Source of the DNA: Medicago truncatula
Lineage: Eukaryota; Streptophyta; Magnoliopsida; Fabales; Fabaceae
Assembly: GCF_003473485.1 (NCBI RefSeq)
Contig: NC_053042.1
Location: forward strand, 31,834,762-31,898,761
Direction of reading: 5' to 3'
Length of the DNA: 64,000 nucleotides
In this document: piece after piece, positions 33,964 through 44,504 of the stretch
Numbering within the stretch: the first letter of the stretch is position 1
How the letters are laid out: the number at the start of each line of letters is the position of its first letter
Position numbers and translations under genes: made by a program
Notes under the pieces: generated by a model
The model's database searches: none
What the model saw: only the letters and a program-made list of their open reading frames with translations
Told to the model about the DNA's origin: nothing

Positions 33964-34860
33964 TTAGAAGCGTAAGACCTTATCTTGGATTAACTTCTGA
34001 ACTTCATTCCTAAAAACAAAACAACGCTCAATATCATGACCAGGTGCCCCTTGATGGAAGACACAAGAGAGGTCGGGCCTATACCCAGCTGGAAATTTCT
34101 TAGGCATACAAGGAGGTGGTCTGGTCTGGACAAGCTTCCTCCTAAGCAAATCGGGAAACAACACTGCATATTTCAAGGGGATCGGATCAAATTGTGGTTG
34201 TCTCGAAGCTTGTTGTCGAGGCTGTTGTTGATATTTCTGAAATTGGGATTGATAACCTGGATCTTGAACAACATTGGTGATGGGCCTAAGGGTGGCAACA
34301 GAGTGAGAAGACATATGTTGTTGTTGAAGTAGCACTTTTATATCAGGGTCATCGAAGGACCAGACATTATTTTCAATCAACTTCTGAACTTCTTCCTTCA
34401 AAGGATAGCACTGCTCAGTGTCATGACCTGGCGCCCCTTGATGGAATACACAGTTGAGGTCAGGGCGATACCAAGGTGGCAGCGGATTCTGCACCCGAGG
34501 AGGTGGCAGGGTTTGAACAAGGTTCGTCTTAAGCAAAATGGGAAGCAAATCCGCATATTTCACAGGAATTGGGTCACACTGAGATGCTTTTCGGACCTGA
34601 TTTTGAGGAATAAGCGGCTGAGAACCCTGTTGTCGAGGCCGTTTCATGCATGTTGGCTGACATAGTAGCTGAGGCCTTTGCTGAACAAGCGGTGGATCCT
34701 TTGCAGCCATCAATGAAGATACTAGGCTAGTTAACTTCTCTACCTCAGCCCGAAGTGTTGTTACCTCTCCACGAAGCTCGTGGACCTCTTGCTCAAGTCG
34801 ATCCATTTTTCCTGTTTGCACGAGTGTCTGCATATGCGAGCCGAACTTAGATGAAGACAT
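33964..34860 (-). CDS. Gag-like protein of the Tat/Ogre-type element
   Basis: A single open frame of 298 codons on the minus strand, downstream of the primer site. An N-terminal coiled-coil (about residues 18-50, LEQEVHELRGEVTTLRAEVE) is followed by two related modules, each with CVFHQGAPGHD...C (about residues 137-151 and 267-281) and an EVQKLI motif. This Cys/His pattern is typical of gag proteins of Tat/Ogre-lineage elements. It looks whole as an open frame, but is shorter than full gag proteins of autonomous relatives. It is a mobile-element gene, not a host gene. Confidence 0.8.
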   Translation of the reverse strand: MSSSKFGSHMQTLVQTGKMDRLEQEVHELRGEVTTLRAEVEKLTSLVSSLMAAKDPPLVQQRPQLLCQPTCMKRPRQQGSQPLIPQNQVRKASQCDPIPVKYADLLPILLKTNLVQTLPPPRVQNPLPPWYRPDLNCVFHQGAPGHDTEQCYPLKEEVQKLIENNVWSFDDPDIKVLLQQQHMSSHSVATLRPITNVVQDPGYQSQFQKYQQQPRQQASRQPQFDPIPLKYAVLFPDLLRRKLVQTRPPPCMPKKFPAGYRPDLSCVFHQGAPGHDIERCFVFRNEVQKLIQDKVLRF

Positions 34861-35858
34861 TGAACGACTTTACTGATGGATTGACCTTTTGCTGGTAGAA
34901 ACAAAATATGAGACACGTACTAGAAACTATGAATGCAAAATGATGCATGATATGCTTATGCAAAAATAGTTTTTTTTTTTTTTTTTGAAGGACTTATCAA
35001 AGTGAATTGTAAACATGACTTCATTTGAGTAAAGATATTGCAATAGGTTCTTTTTCAAAAGTTAAGAACGGAACCAAGGAAAAAGTTCTTAACAAAAGCT
35101 AAAGCTTAGTTAAGATTTTTTGAATTTGTATCTCTTGGTGAGCATTCTTAAAAGGTTCATATCCATAATGTTTGCAAAAAACTTATCTAAGTCCTTCATT
35201 TTTTGATGGAAAAATATATTTATGAATGAATGCATGTATGCATGGTTATACTAAAGTACATTGAATACATGAGGAGGTTAAGTTCCACAATGTTGGAGCC
35301 AAGGGTAACAACGCCATTTGGTAAGGACTATGGTTTCAAATGTACCTGTATCACGGGTTCTACCAAGTTCCCAAATTACAACTTCCCTTATGAACATATC
35401 GGTGTATAGGACCGCTCCTAGTCCAATAACATCCATAAGTAAGTCTAGTTCGAGTGTAGTATCGCGTGTCGACCAAAGTCAAGACTGCTCTTGGTTTAGC
35501 CACCGCACTACGTCCTAAAAAAGGCCAAGATGGGTTAAGGGTGATCTAAAGGTCCTCAACGTTTAGCGGACTTCAAAAATAATAACGCCAATCACGACTG
35601 CTCATGACGACATATTATTACTTTTGAAAGACCTACGTTGAGTGGAGTTACATTACGTGTACACATATCGCAGGACCGCTCCTGGTATGGCACTATGATC
35701 GTACTCCGTCCTATCTTATGTTTCACTCAAATCCGGGTGTAGGACTTATCTCACCACTCACGTAACACAGTGTGTAAGCAAATATTTACAAAGCATAAGC
35801 AAATAGTATAGCACAAAATAAACAAAGTAAGATGGGTTTAACCCGCGTGGAATTTAAG

Positions 35859-35876
35859 TCCCCAGTGAAGTCGTCA
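35859..35876 (-). other. Probable primer-binding site
   Basis: The minus strand just inside the 5' LTR reads TGACGACTTCACTGGGGA, similar to the tRNA-Arg-type primer sites described for Ogre elements. Its position four bases inside the LTR fits. It sets the element's orientation together with gag and the polypurine tract. Confidence 0.6.
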
Positions 35877-35880
35877 TTTC

Positions 35881-36859
35881 TGTGCTCGTGATTTTCGGAT
35901 ATCAAACCATTAATTGATTTGAATCGTCAATCTTTGAGCTCTCGATTTTTATTCGTGGGAAGGGGAAAAAATGAGTAAAAACCCTTATCGAGACTTTGGA
36001 TTCGGGGGTTGGTTACGCGAAGGGAAGGTGCTAGCACCCTAAGCGTCTACGGTATTCCGTAGGAACCTCTTACCTAAATTATCTTGTGCTAAATTCATTG
36101 CTTATTTGAAAATTATTACCTAAAAGTCTAAGTGAAAGAATGGAGGGAGAAGAAGTATGTTTTTTGTTATTTTTATTTGATTTGGAAGGATAAAAATTCC
36201 ATGCCTACATACCCTTAAAGAAAAGGAATCAAAACCAATGTAGTTCACCTAAAAAGTTTCTTTTTGGTGGGTTAGGTTGATTTTAAGATTTTTTGAAAAT
36301 GGGTTTTTAGAAGAGAAAGAGGCCTCAAGGCATGAGATAAAATAAGGTGAGGTTGGTCGAATTTTAATTACAAAGAAATCAAGTCTATTATGAATATTAA
36401 TTCAATTAAGCATTTGATTAAGAAAAATAAAAGAAAAAGCAACTTGGGTTACAAGTCAAGGTTTATTAAGAAAATATTTTTGGAGTTTTGCATGTTTTTG
36501 TTGTTTTTGAATAATAAATGAAAATTAAACTAACAGAGCAATAAAAATAAAAGCGCGTGGATTTTTGTAGTGACGTTGGATCACCACAAAATCCCTAATC
36601 TAATTTTTTTGCATTTTTTGGATATATCTAAGGCGGTAAGGAAATAAAAGGACACACACACCCACACACTTTTCTCATTTATATTTACATTGGACCTAAA
36701 TACATTCTAATTGCTGGAAAATAAATAACAATAATTAAAATGCTAAATAGAAATAAAATAAAATGTAAAAATGCTAAAAAGAAATAAAAATGCAAGAAAA
36801 TAAAAGAAATTGACTACCGAAGGGACAAAATTCCGAAGGGACTAATTCCGAAGGGACAG

Positions 36860-36897
<38 letters not shown>

Positions 36898-37499
36898 AGA
36901 AGAAAAGAATAGCTCGTTAACACAAGCTAAATAGGGAGAAGAGAGAAAGTTCTTTGACAACTCAAGAGAACTTTTTGGTGTGTGAAATTGTGTGGAATGA
37001 GGGCTCTATTTATAGGTGAGGAGGTTGATGAAAAAAGGAAAAATGGTTTAATGGAAATGATGGATAATTATGGTGAATTTTGAAAAAGGAATGTTAAAGT
37101 TGACACTTGACTTGAAATTTTTTTTAGACCTTGTACATTTTATTTTGGACCTATTGACACTTTGTTTTTTTTTTTTTGACACTAATTAATTAAAAAGAAA
37201 TAAAATAAATCTAATACGAAATAAAATAAAACAAATTAAACTAAATCATGTAAAGAAAAATAAAATTAAAAGATGGAAAATAAAAATTATTAAATATAAA
37301 AAAGTAACTAATCTTAAAATTAAAATTAATAAAAGAAAATAAAAAGAGAAAAGAGGGTCCGACTCGGAATAAAAAATGAGGTACTTCAAAGTAACCTCTT
37401 TGCCAAAATTTCGTCTGAAACGACGAAAATTCCCGACTTTAAAAATACGAATAAAATGGGTAAGAATAGAGGAAAGTGGTCAAAATTTGGGGTATGACA
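35881..37499 (-). repeat. 5' LTR of the Tat/Ogre-type element
   Basis: 1619 bp, nearly identical to 27,322-28,949. The length difference comes mainly from homopolymer and small simple-sequence differences. Same terminal bases. Confidence 0.95.
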
Positions 37500-37704
37500 A
37501 CTGGAAATGGTTTTTGGAATTACTACATAAAGATCTTGGAAATTATGAGCATAATGGATGGAACTTCATCTCAGACATGCAAAAGGTATGAATAACCATC
37601 TTAGTCTTTTTCTCATTCATGTTATGTCCCTTTTTTGCATGCATACTGATGTATAGTAATAGCTGAAAATGTTATAGTTTTAGAACTGATGTTATAGTAA
37701 GTAA

Positions 37705-37860
37705 AATAATGCAGGGACTATTTTGATATTTATTAATATAATTCAGGGACTATGTTGGTAGTTAGAAATATAATTCAGGGACTGTTTTGATAGTAAGTAG
37801 TATAATGCAGGGACTACTTTGATGGATAGTGATATAATTCAGGGAATATTGATTCTGTAA
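37705..37860. repeat. Minisatellite in the MULE intron
   Basis: Four to five copies of a unit of about 40-46 bases carrying (A/G)(T)(T/G)CAGGGACTATTTTGAT. One more copy lies at about 38,287. The core CAGGGACTA(A)TTTGAT is also the core of this element's terminal inverted repeat. Confidence 0.75.
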
Positions 37861-38947
37861 TTGTTAAAATTGGCAGGGTTTGATTCCAGCCATGCAAGAA
37901 GTGATGCCAGGGGTACCACATAGATATTGTGCAATGCATCTATGGAGGAACTTCACAAAACAATGGAAGGATAAGGAATTGAGAGGGGTGGTATGGGAGT
38001 GTGCAAGGGCAACAATTAGTATATTAATTGAAGGACTGATAAGATTGATTGTGTTATGGTTTTATGCACTAATTTGATTGAATTTGAAATTTCAGAGTGT
38101 TGCACCAAGGAGATATGGCCTTAAGAATACACCAATGAGGGGTCCTGCACCAGCTCATCCAACTCCTGCTTATGTAATTTCTCAGACTTATGACTTATTA
38201 CCTATGACTTTTGCCTATGTAATATTTCAGTTTCAATTTGTGTGTTCTGTAATTTCAAGGATCAATTTGATATATGATTAAAATATTCAGGGACTTATTT
38301 GATGGTTTTTATTATGATGTGGGGATGTATTTGAAGGTTACATTTATGAATCATCTTCAACCTCTTTTCATAACCATTAAACTTGCAGCTAGAAGATGAA
38401 GCTCGACTTTCTCATATTCCCACCCCCCATCATTTCAGATTCAATTTCAAGCGTTTTGCTTCAAGAAATTTTGGCTTCAATACAAAAAAAATTAGGGTTT
38501 TAAGTTTTTTGAATTGGGGAAGAACTGGACCACTTATTATTGGAGGAAATTTAGGTGATATTAGAATGTAGATTATAGATTGTGTAATTAGGGTTCCAAT
38601 TTTATACAATTGGGGAAGACAAAGTCGTTGGGGAAGAAAAGAGTTGTTTGGGAAGAAATCAAAAAAATTTCTGCATATCAATCAATTTAGTCCTTCAAAA
38701 TGTTTGGAATTATCGGCCAAATTAGTCCCTGCCTACGTGGCGTAAGACATGTAAGAGGTTAACGGCCACGTCAGCCCCGTTAACGGCCCGTTTGACCAGA
38801 AGGACTAAATTGATTGACAATTAACAAATTCAGGGATTAAATTGATATTTCGCATAATTGAGGGACGAATTTGGCCGACCCGTGATAATTCAGGGACTAA
38901 GTTGATGATTAACTCCTCTAAAAACTATGATGGCAATTCAAATGAAC

Positions 38948-39214
38948 TACTCCCGTCGTTTTGAAAAAAAAATTGTCCCAAATTATATGTCGCTTTACAA
39001 TACCAATGAAACATTAATGTTACTTTTCCTATTATATCATTAACTATTTATTACTCTCTCTTCTTTCAATTCTTTAATTTATCTTTCTCATACCATTTAT
39101 TAAGGACAATTTTGTAAAACAACTCATAATATCTCTTTCCCACACTAAATTAATAATATTTCTTAATAAGTGTGAAATGCCCAAAACATCGTACAATTTG
39201 GGACGGAGGGAGTA
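38948..39214. mobile_element. Stowaway-type MITE
   Basis: Element 38,950-39,212 starts CTCCCGTCGTTTTG and ends ATTTGGGACGGAGGGAG, with TA on both sides. It lies 24 bases outside the MULE target duplication. Confidence 0.75.
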
Positions 39215-39249
39215 AAATGAAAACAAGTAAATTTGACAATTTAAATATG

Positions 39250-39421
39250 AAAACAACTCTTTTCACTTTCATTTTTCCTTTTCACACACCACAAAAATAC
39301 TCTTAGCGGCAATTAACTGCCGCTCACTCCACAACGGCATTTGTCGAGCGACAATTAACTGACATGAGAGTATTTTTGGTATTTTCGCAGCATGTGAGAG
39401 AAAAAATGAAAGTGAAAAAAG
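39250..39421. mobile_element. Foldback element
   Basis: Inverted arms CTTTTTTCACTTTCATTTTT-like at both ends, and inner ACAAAAATACTCT / AGAGTATTTTTGG. The central part contains GCGGCAATTAACTGCCGC, itself palindromic. No coding capacity. Confidence 0.6.
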
Positions 39422-41053
39422 CAATTTTCATTCAATATAGGCAAAAAGCCCATAAAGGACTCGAAGAAGTAAGCCACGTTCGAAGTTTTTTTTTTTTAGA
39501 ATGACAAAAAGAAAAGAGCACTAAGAACAGAGTTCAGTCTCGGGCATCAAGTATCAACACAGTTTCAACTCCGATGGAGGAGTCTGTCAAAAAATGTCAA
39601 ACCTAACCTTGAAGAGCACCCGAACTTGACCAAGAAATATGAAACAATTGTCATTTTTAAGCACATGTTAATAATATGCTTTTTTAAAACAAAAACCTTC
39701 ACCAACAAAGAAGCACATATGCATATGCGAGTGATCGGGATGTTGAAGAAGATAAAGAAACTCTAAAGAATTTGTCTAACAAATAACCTGATGAATAGAG
39801 TTGTTGATAACCAACATCAAACAATGATAAACACCAAATATTTCAGCAAAAAGTGCATCCTCTTACCCCCTCATTAGAAGAGAAGTCAACTATCCAAGGT
39901 GGTGATTAATGTGGAGCTATCCAAGGTGGTGATTAATGTCCAATGAGTGAATATCAACATAAGTTAGGTCGATATGTATGATGTCTATTAAAATAAAGGA
40001 CATTTCAGATTTTTCATTACTTATCTCCAAGAGTATGGTTATTTTTAAAGCATCAAATTCACTAAATAGTTATTGCAAACATGTTACCTAAAGGTTCTTT
40101 AGACATAGTTTAGACCATATTTTTAAAAATGTGAAGCTAAAGAAATACGAATGATAATTAACACTTACTATTTGCCACCAAAACTTCCTTTGATTTGCTT
40201 GGAAATTAGAAATAACATTGAAGGGAAAGGATATTAAGGATTAATTTGACTGATAAGAAATTAAATAAAGGTAAGTTAAACAGGATGAAAGGAAATATTT
40301 GAATTAGAAAAGATTTGAAACTAAATTACTGGAAACGTAGAAGTACAAGAAGTAAAGGTTTGAACTTTAAATGTAATTGCTGAAATTTAAATGAAATAAG
40401 ACATTGGCTGAAACCTTCGGAATACAAGCAAGTAACCTTTTAGTTCGTAACTCTTATTTACACATAAGGTGAGAAGAGTAAATGGTCATTTGTGACGGGT
40501 CTTGAGAGGGGCGGAGCGAGCTTGTATCCCAGGGATGCAGCTTAACCCCCTACCCCTTTAATTTATGAGAAATGATATTTATACAATCATTTTTGTACAA
40601 CTTTTTCGTATTCACATTATCTTCATATTCACTCTCTTCCTTTTTCTCTTTATATTGTTTTTGACCAATGAGAAGAGAGAACAACAAAGTTGTTCCAAAA
40701 ATTGTGCTAAAAGAATTGTTCAAATATCACTACTCTTAATTTATTACCAATTATAAGTGTTTTTTCTATCATGAACCTCCTAAAAAATAAGGTTTGCACC
40801 AACTGTCTCCTCTGTGACGGTAAAAGTTGCACATACTGCAGCATGTTGTCCAATAATATTGGGTATACCTATTGACTCTTTCAATTCAAGGTTAACATTG
40901 ACCTTTTAACACTATCTTTAGAGGTCAGCTTTATAGACTCAAGTTAGATATCTTAAAATTTAAGTTTGGACTAACACGACCTTACAAAACTAGTTTATAG
41001 GTAACAATAGCACCCACTTATAAACATATGTTCATACCATCTCGTCCAAAGAC
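39422..41053. other. Spacer without a recognisable gene
   Basis: AT-rich. At 40,862-41,045 it carries a dispersed repeat (ATCTTAAAATTTAAGTTTG ... CATATGTTCATACCATCT) that recurs at 41,735-41,845. The short frames here are not protein-like. Confidence 0.45.
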
Positions 41054-41665
41054 TAGAATGTTGAAATATTTTATTATTTAATTATATTCTGATATCATTA
41101 CGTGGGCAAAAATCGTAATACTAATTATATTAGTTATTTATCAATTGTGAGGCTTAATTGATTAGTGATCAAATTAAGTAATAAGGCTATTAGATTTCTA
41201 ATTTGATAATTAATTAAATATTTAATTAGTTGATATGGACTCAATATGAGTGGATGTATGGATGGCTCATTAGTGGAATAATGGGAAATCATAATGGTCA
41301 TCCAATATAAAAGATGTTATGATCCCCAATACACACACGACAATACATTCTCTTCTCCCCATCTGAGAGAACTTAAGACATAAAGGTACCGGTTGAGGAA
41401 TAACTAAATCAGTCGTCGTTAACATTTTGTTGTGTGTTTCAGATCATCACATCCTCTCTTTCTTTATCGTTGTTGTTGAGAGAGAGCTATCATGAAAGCT
41501 TTATCCAGGTCTTCCTAATACCTTATTATTTATATCCTTATCAAACATGTTGTAGATCCGATCATAATCATGTTCAATGTTTTGTTTGCTTCCGCTATTG
41601 ATTATGATTATTAAACATGTTTTATGAAATCTGTTTTTATTAAGACCTAAATTTCTAACATAGAA
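41054..41665 (+). mobile_element. Solo LTR
   Basis: Segment 41,059-41,660 (602 bp) begins TGTTGAAAT and ends ATTTCTAACA, with a perfect 5-bp duplication TAGAA on both sides (41,054-41,058 and 41,661-41,665). No internal region adjoins. The superfamily cannot be set from this sequence. The strand is assumed. Confidence 0.75.
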
Positions 41666-41734
41666 ATCTGAAGCGTGACCTTCGCTGTCCAATAACAGAA
41701 AACTGATAATAGATGGTCCAACATATGTTTGATA

Positions 41735-42092
41735 GACTTAGATACCATCTTAAAATTTAAGTTTGATCTAACTCAACTTTATAAAACTGATTTGTAAGTT
41801 GACGATTGTCCTCATTTATAACCATATATTCATACCATCTTTCCTCCAAGGTGGAACTCTTAACAAAATTCAACTCAAATATATTGTCAAAGATTTTGCC
41901 TTGGGTTTGGTATTTATGTACATATCGCAACACATCTTGAATTCAAAGACACAAATACACGAGATCCATATTCACAAAGAATGATCTTCAAAATTAATGA
42001 TACTGGTGGCTGTTAAGACACCTTCCATTCAACACAAGCACAATGTACCACACTCTTGGTATAATTATTAATCTATATAATATGACTATACA
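41735..42092. repeat. Upstream flank of SAUR unit 5
   Basis: The later part (about 41,880-42,120) is collinear with 44,925-45,330: GTCAAAGATTTT, CATCTTGAATTCAAA, CACCTTCCATTCAACACAAG and GCACAATGTACCACACTCTT. This shows a tandem duplication that made SAUR genes 5 and 6. Confidence 0.75.
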
Positions 42093-42250
42093 CTAACAGT
42101 AAGGACAGCAAATTAAATATTGCCACCCCTCTAAAGATAGATACATGTAAGTTTCTCACCGCGTTTTGAAAAAATAGAAATTGACCTATCAATAATAATC
42201 AATAAATAATATAAATAACAATGAATGCCATTGCCATGTGTAGGACCAAA
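42093..42250 (+). promoter_or_regulatory. Conserved SAUR upstream block, unit 5
   Basis: GTAAGGACAGCAAATTAAAT, a TTGCCACCCCTCTAAAGATA stretch and AAATTGACCTATCAA. It is diverged from units 1-4 but keeps the order GGACA(A/G)CAAA then TTGACC. Confidence 0.5.
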
Positions 42251-42303
42251 CTGTGACTACGCGTTAATCAACATTTTTCGTGTATTTTTCAGCATGTTGA
42301 CAA

Positions 42304-42311
42304 TATAAATA
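42304..42311 (+). promoter_or_regulatory. TATA box of SAUR gene 5
   Basis: TATAAATA followed by CTCATACTCAGTGTGT, as in gene 6. It lies 107 bases before the ATG. Confidence 0.7.
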
Positions 42312-42410
42312 CTCATACTCAGTGTGTGATTCTCCAACCTCAAAAACTTAGAAACTTTCAAGTTCAAGTAAAACAACTAATTAATATACTATCAACTATA
42401 ATTATTAAAG

Positions 42411-42707
42411 ATGGTTCTTTCTTTTGTTGGGAAGATACAAAAGGGTATTTCACACTTTGTACACAAAAGGCATGATTTCAGTGAAGAGTTAATGGCAGAA
42501 GATGTTAGGGAAGGATACTTTGCTGTTGTTGCAATGAAGGATGGAGAAACTAAAAGGTTTATCATTGGTTTAGAATACTTGAGTGATCCTGAATTCTTGG
42601 GACTACTAGATCAAGCTCAGGAAGAGTATGGTTTTATACAGAAAGGAGCTATTGCTGTCCCTTGTCTGCCTCAACAATTACAGAACATTCTAGATGGTCA
42701 TAGATGA
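42411..42707 (+). CDS. SAUR: SAUR family auxin-responsive protein (gene 5)
   Basis: Intronless 98-residue SAUR protein, sister of gene 6. The N-terminus MVLSFVGKIQKGISHFVHKRHDFSEE is followed by the Auxin_inducible domain (about residues 30-95): EDVREGYFAVVAMKDGE, KRFIIGLEYLSDPEFLGLLD, EEYGFIQKGAIAVPC, LQNILDG. The group 5/6 signature is PEFLGLL instead of PAFLGLL and a Gly-Ala-Ile-Ala stretch before VPC. Most of this array has RP or GP after VPC; here it is LP. Frame complete. Role inferred from the family: auxin-induced growth control. Confidence 0.95.
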   Translation: MVLSFVGKIQKGISHFVHKRHDFSEELMAEDVREGYFAVVAMKDGETKRFIIGLEYLSDPEFLGLLDQAQEEYGFIQKGAIAVPCLPQQLQNILDGHR

Positions 42708-43300
42708 CCATATAGAAGATAGCACTAAAGCTGAAGATACATGTTCATAACTTACGGCTGATTCATAGTTATAAACTTGAAATTGTATATGATACGATAT
42801 AAATATGATGCTTCAATACATTGTTTGTCATTATTTTCTTATAACAATTCTTATGTCAATAATACTATTAAGTGTGAAAGATTTCTTCAAATTCATGAAA
42901 AGTGTTTTAGAGTAGTCACGACATTTTGTTTTGGCAACGTAAAACAAATTTATGTTACAGCTTAGAACTTGATCGCAAACATTTATTTGAAGATACAATA
43001 CTCATAGCATTAGTTTAAAGCAGTCTTCATGATTTTATGTATTTTGAGAGACGCTCCTTTGTGTACCATATGTCTTGTACTTATTTTCGAACTTAAGTAT
43101 ATCTAAGCACTTTTTTTGTTACCAAGTTAGAAGTACGATGTTTCTACCACCGCTTAACAATGACTTTTCTAATCTTCCAACTTCACGCCACCAAATCTGA
43201 AACCGCATCCACCACCCTTAACCACTACCTTGGTTTCACCATATTTGTATTTTAAAACACTATACCACAAACTATTTTTCTTCTCAATCTCTACATCCAT
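42708..43300. other. 3' flank of SAUR gene 5, no gene
   Basis: AT-rich spacer. No element ends or protein-like frames seen. Confidence 0.4.
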
Positions 43301-43309
43301 TTTACTGGT

Positions 43310-43700
43310 AAAGCAATGTTAAATGCCCTCCCCTTTATGTCAATGTTAAATGACACGATTATGATGGGTTCTCGCTTCTCTTAAGTGGGAGAACTTGCAA
43401 GCAATAAATGTCTGTTTGAGGGGTATCAGGTTTAAAAGTAAATTTTCATAAAAGTAGGTTGGTGGAAATAATCGTTCCCCAACCATGATTAGAAAGAAAA
43501 TAAGAAGAAAAAAGCAATCATGTTGTTGAATTGTAAAATCAGTGAGATTTTGTTTATGTATCTGGATCTCCCCATTAGAGGTAATCCCAAAAGTAAAAAA
43601 ACTTGAGAACGAATGGTGAATAATGTAAGGAGTGGATTATCATATAGAAATAGTAGAGATCTTTCAATGTGGTGTTATGTTCAACCATGTGATTGCTTCT
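43310..43700 (+). pseudogene. LINE reverse-transcriptase relic
   Basis: Pieces resemble the L1-type reverse transcriptase after the catalytic ADD motif: NDTIMMGS near 43,350, WENLQAINVCLRGIRF at about 43,388-43,435, then LNCKISEI and a YLDLPIRGNPK stretch near 43,560-43,600 (compare the family's YLGLP(V/I)G-type motif). The frame is broken by several stops. No poly-A tail or target duplication identified. Confidence 0.7.
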
Positions 43701-44129
43701 TCTAACCATGATTGGAAAATGTTTATTCCCACCAACTAGTTTTGTTAAAATTTACTTTTAAACCCGTTACCAACTCAAACAATGTAATGTGGTCTTTATT
43801 CCATGCACATTCTCTTGCTTTTGAGAACCCATGTGTCATCAATGAATTGTATGAGACAATTGTTTGTGAACACCAACTTATACCCTTCAAAACTTCCTCC
43901 TAAATTTACTGTTTTAGTCATCATGACCTCGAACATTAAGCTACAATAAAAAAAGATAACGTGGTTGTGGATCACCTTGCCTCAATCTCCTCCCCGTTTC
44001 AAAATCTTTTGTTGGACTTTTGTTAACGAGAACTTATATTGTTAATGTGTACCAGCATTCATGAACCCATTTTTCACGAAAACACATTTTTTTTTGCATT
44101 ATAAATTGTAAGTAGTTCCTGTCATGAAA

Positions 44130-44490
44130 TTTGGGGTCTAACTCATCCTTACAAAACCGGCTTGTACGGTGAGGAGCGTCTCCTCTTTATAAACTTTTCT
44201 CAAGAATCCCATCTATCAGATGCGGGACTAAATCCCTCCAAGTGTTGGCCACTAAACACCCCCTCACGCTTCAGGCCACGCTTCAGCCCGGCCCAATGGG
44301 CCTGAAGCGTGGACGACACTGGAAGCCCAACGACAGACCCGATAGGCTCTGATACCATGACACGAATATTGAGGCATAGCTCATCCTTACAAAACCGGCT
44401 TGTACGGTGAGGAGTGCCTCCTCTTTATAAACTCTTCTCAAGAATCCTATCTATCTAATGCGGGACTAAATCCCTCCGAGTGTTGGCTGC
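44130..44490. repeat. Direct repeat pair of about 118 bp
   Basis: CATCCTTACAAAACCGGCTT and TGTACGGTGAGGAG..., through ATGCGGGACTAAATCCCTCC, occur at about 44,130-44,250 and again at 44,370-44,490, separated by a GC-rich linker holding CACGCTTCAGGCC and GGCCTGAAGCGTG inverted arms. This is probably a dispersed plant repeat. Its class is not identified. Confidence 0.7.
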
Positions 44491-44504
44491 TAACGCAACT
44501 GTTC

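Larger units (their letters stand above)
27317..37504 (-). mobile_element. Tat/Ogre-type Ty3/gypsy LTR element, non-autonomous, young
   Basis: Two long near-identical LTRs (27,322-28,949 and 35,881-37,499) enclose about 6.9 kb. The whole is flanked by the perfect 5-bp duplication ACTGG (27,317-27,321 and 37,500-37,504). The element reads on the minus strand: LTR ends TGTCATACCCC...GAGCACA, primer site beside the right LTR, gag, a small integrase remnant, long non-coding tandem arrays, polypurine tract beside the left LTR. Protease and reverse transcriptase were not recognised, so it resembles a gag-only internally reduced derivative. LTR similarity suggests a recent insertion. Confidence 0.9.
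27190..38020 (+). pseudogene. MULE transposase fragment, interrupted
   Basis: The first piece (about 27,193-27,320) reads GLDGCFLKGYYGGQLLSAVG, then NNQIYVIAYAIVDVENKD, matching the first catalytic Asp region of MuDR-type transposases. After the LTR insertion it continues at 37,500 with WFLELLHKDLG and WNFISDMQKG (second Asp in ISD), a GT-AG intron of about 290 bp (about 37,587-37,875), then IPAMQEVMPGVPHRYCAMHL (the conserved H/C/H cluster). The N-terminal DNA-binding part, the catalytic Glu region and the SWIM finger were not found. The LTR insertion lies inside the coding region, so the gene is dead here. Confidence 0.85.
26772..38925 (+). mobile_element. Mutator-like element (MULE) split by an LTR element
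   Basis: Element 26,782-38,915 is flanked by the perfect 10-bp duplication CTCTAAAAAC (26,772-26,781 and 38,916-38,925). Terminal inverted repeats of about 85-90 bp are readable at 26,782-26,871 and 38,827-38,915 (ATCAATTTAGTCCCTGAATT and the inverse; GCGAAATATCAATTTAAT and the inverse). After removing the 10,178-bp LTR insertion and its duplication, the MULE is about 1.95 kb, shorter than autonomous MULEs. The transposase keeps only part of the catalytic region, so the element was probably non-autonomous. Confidence 0.9.
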
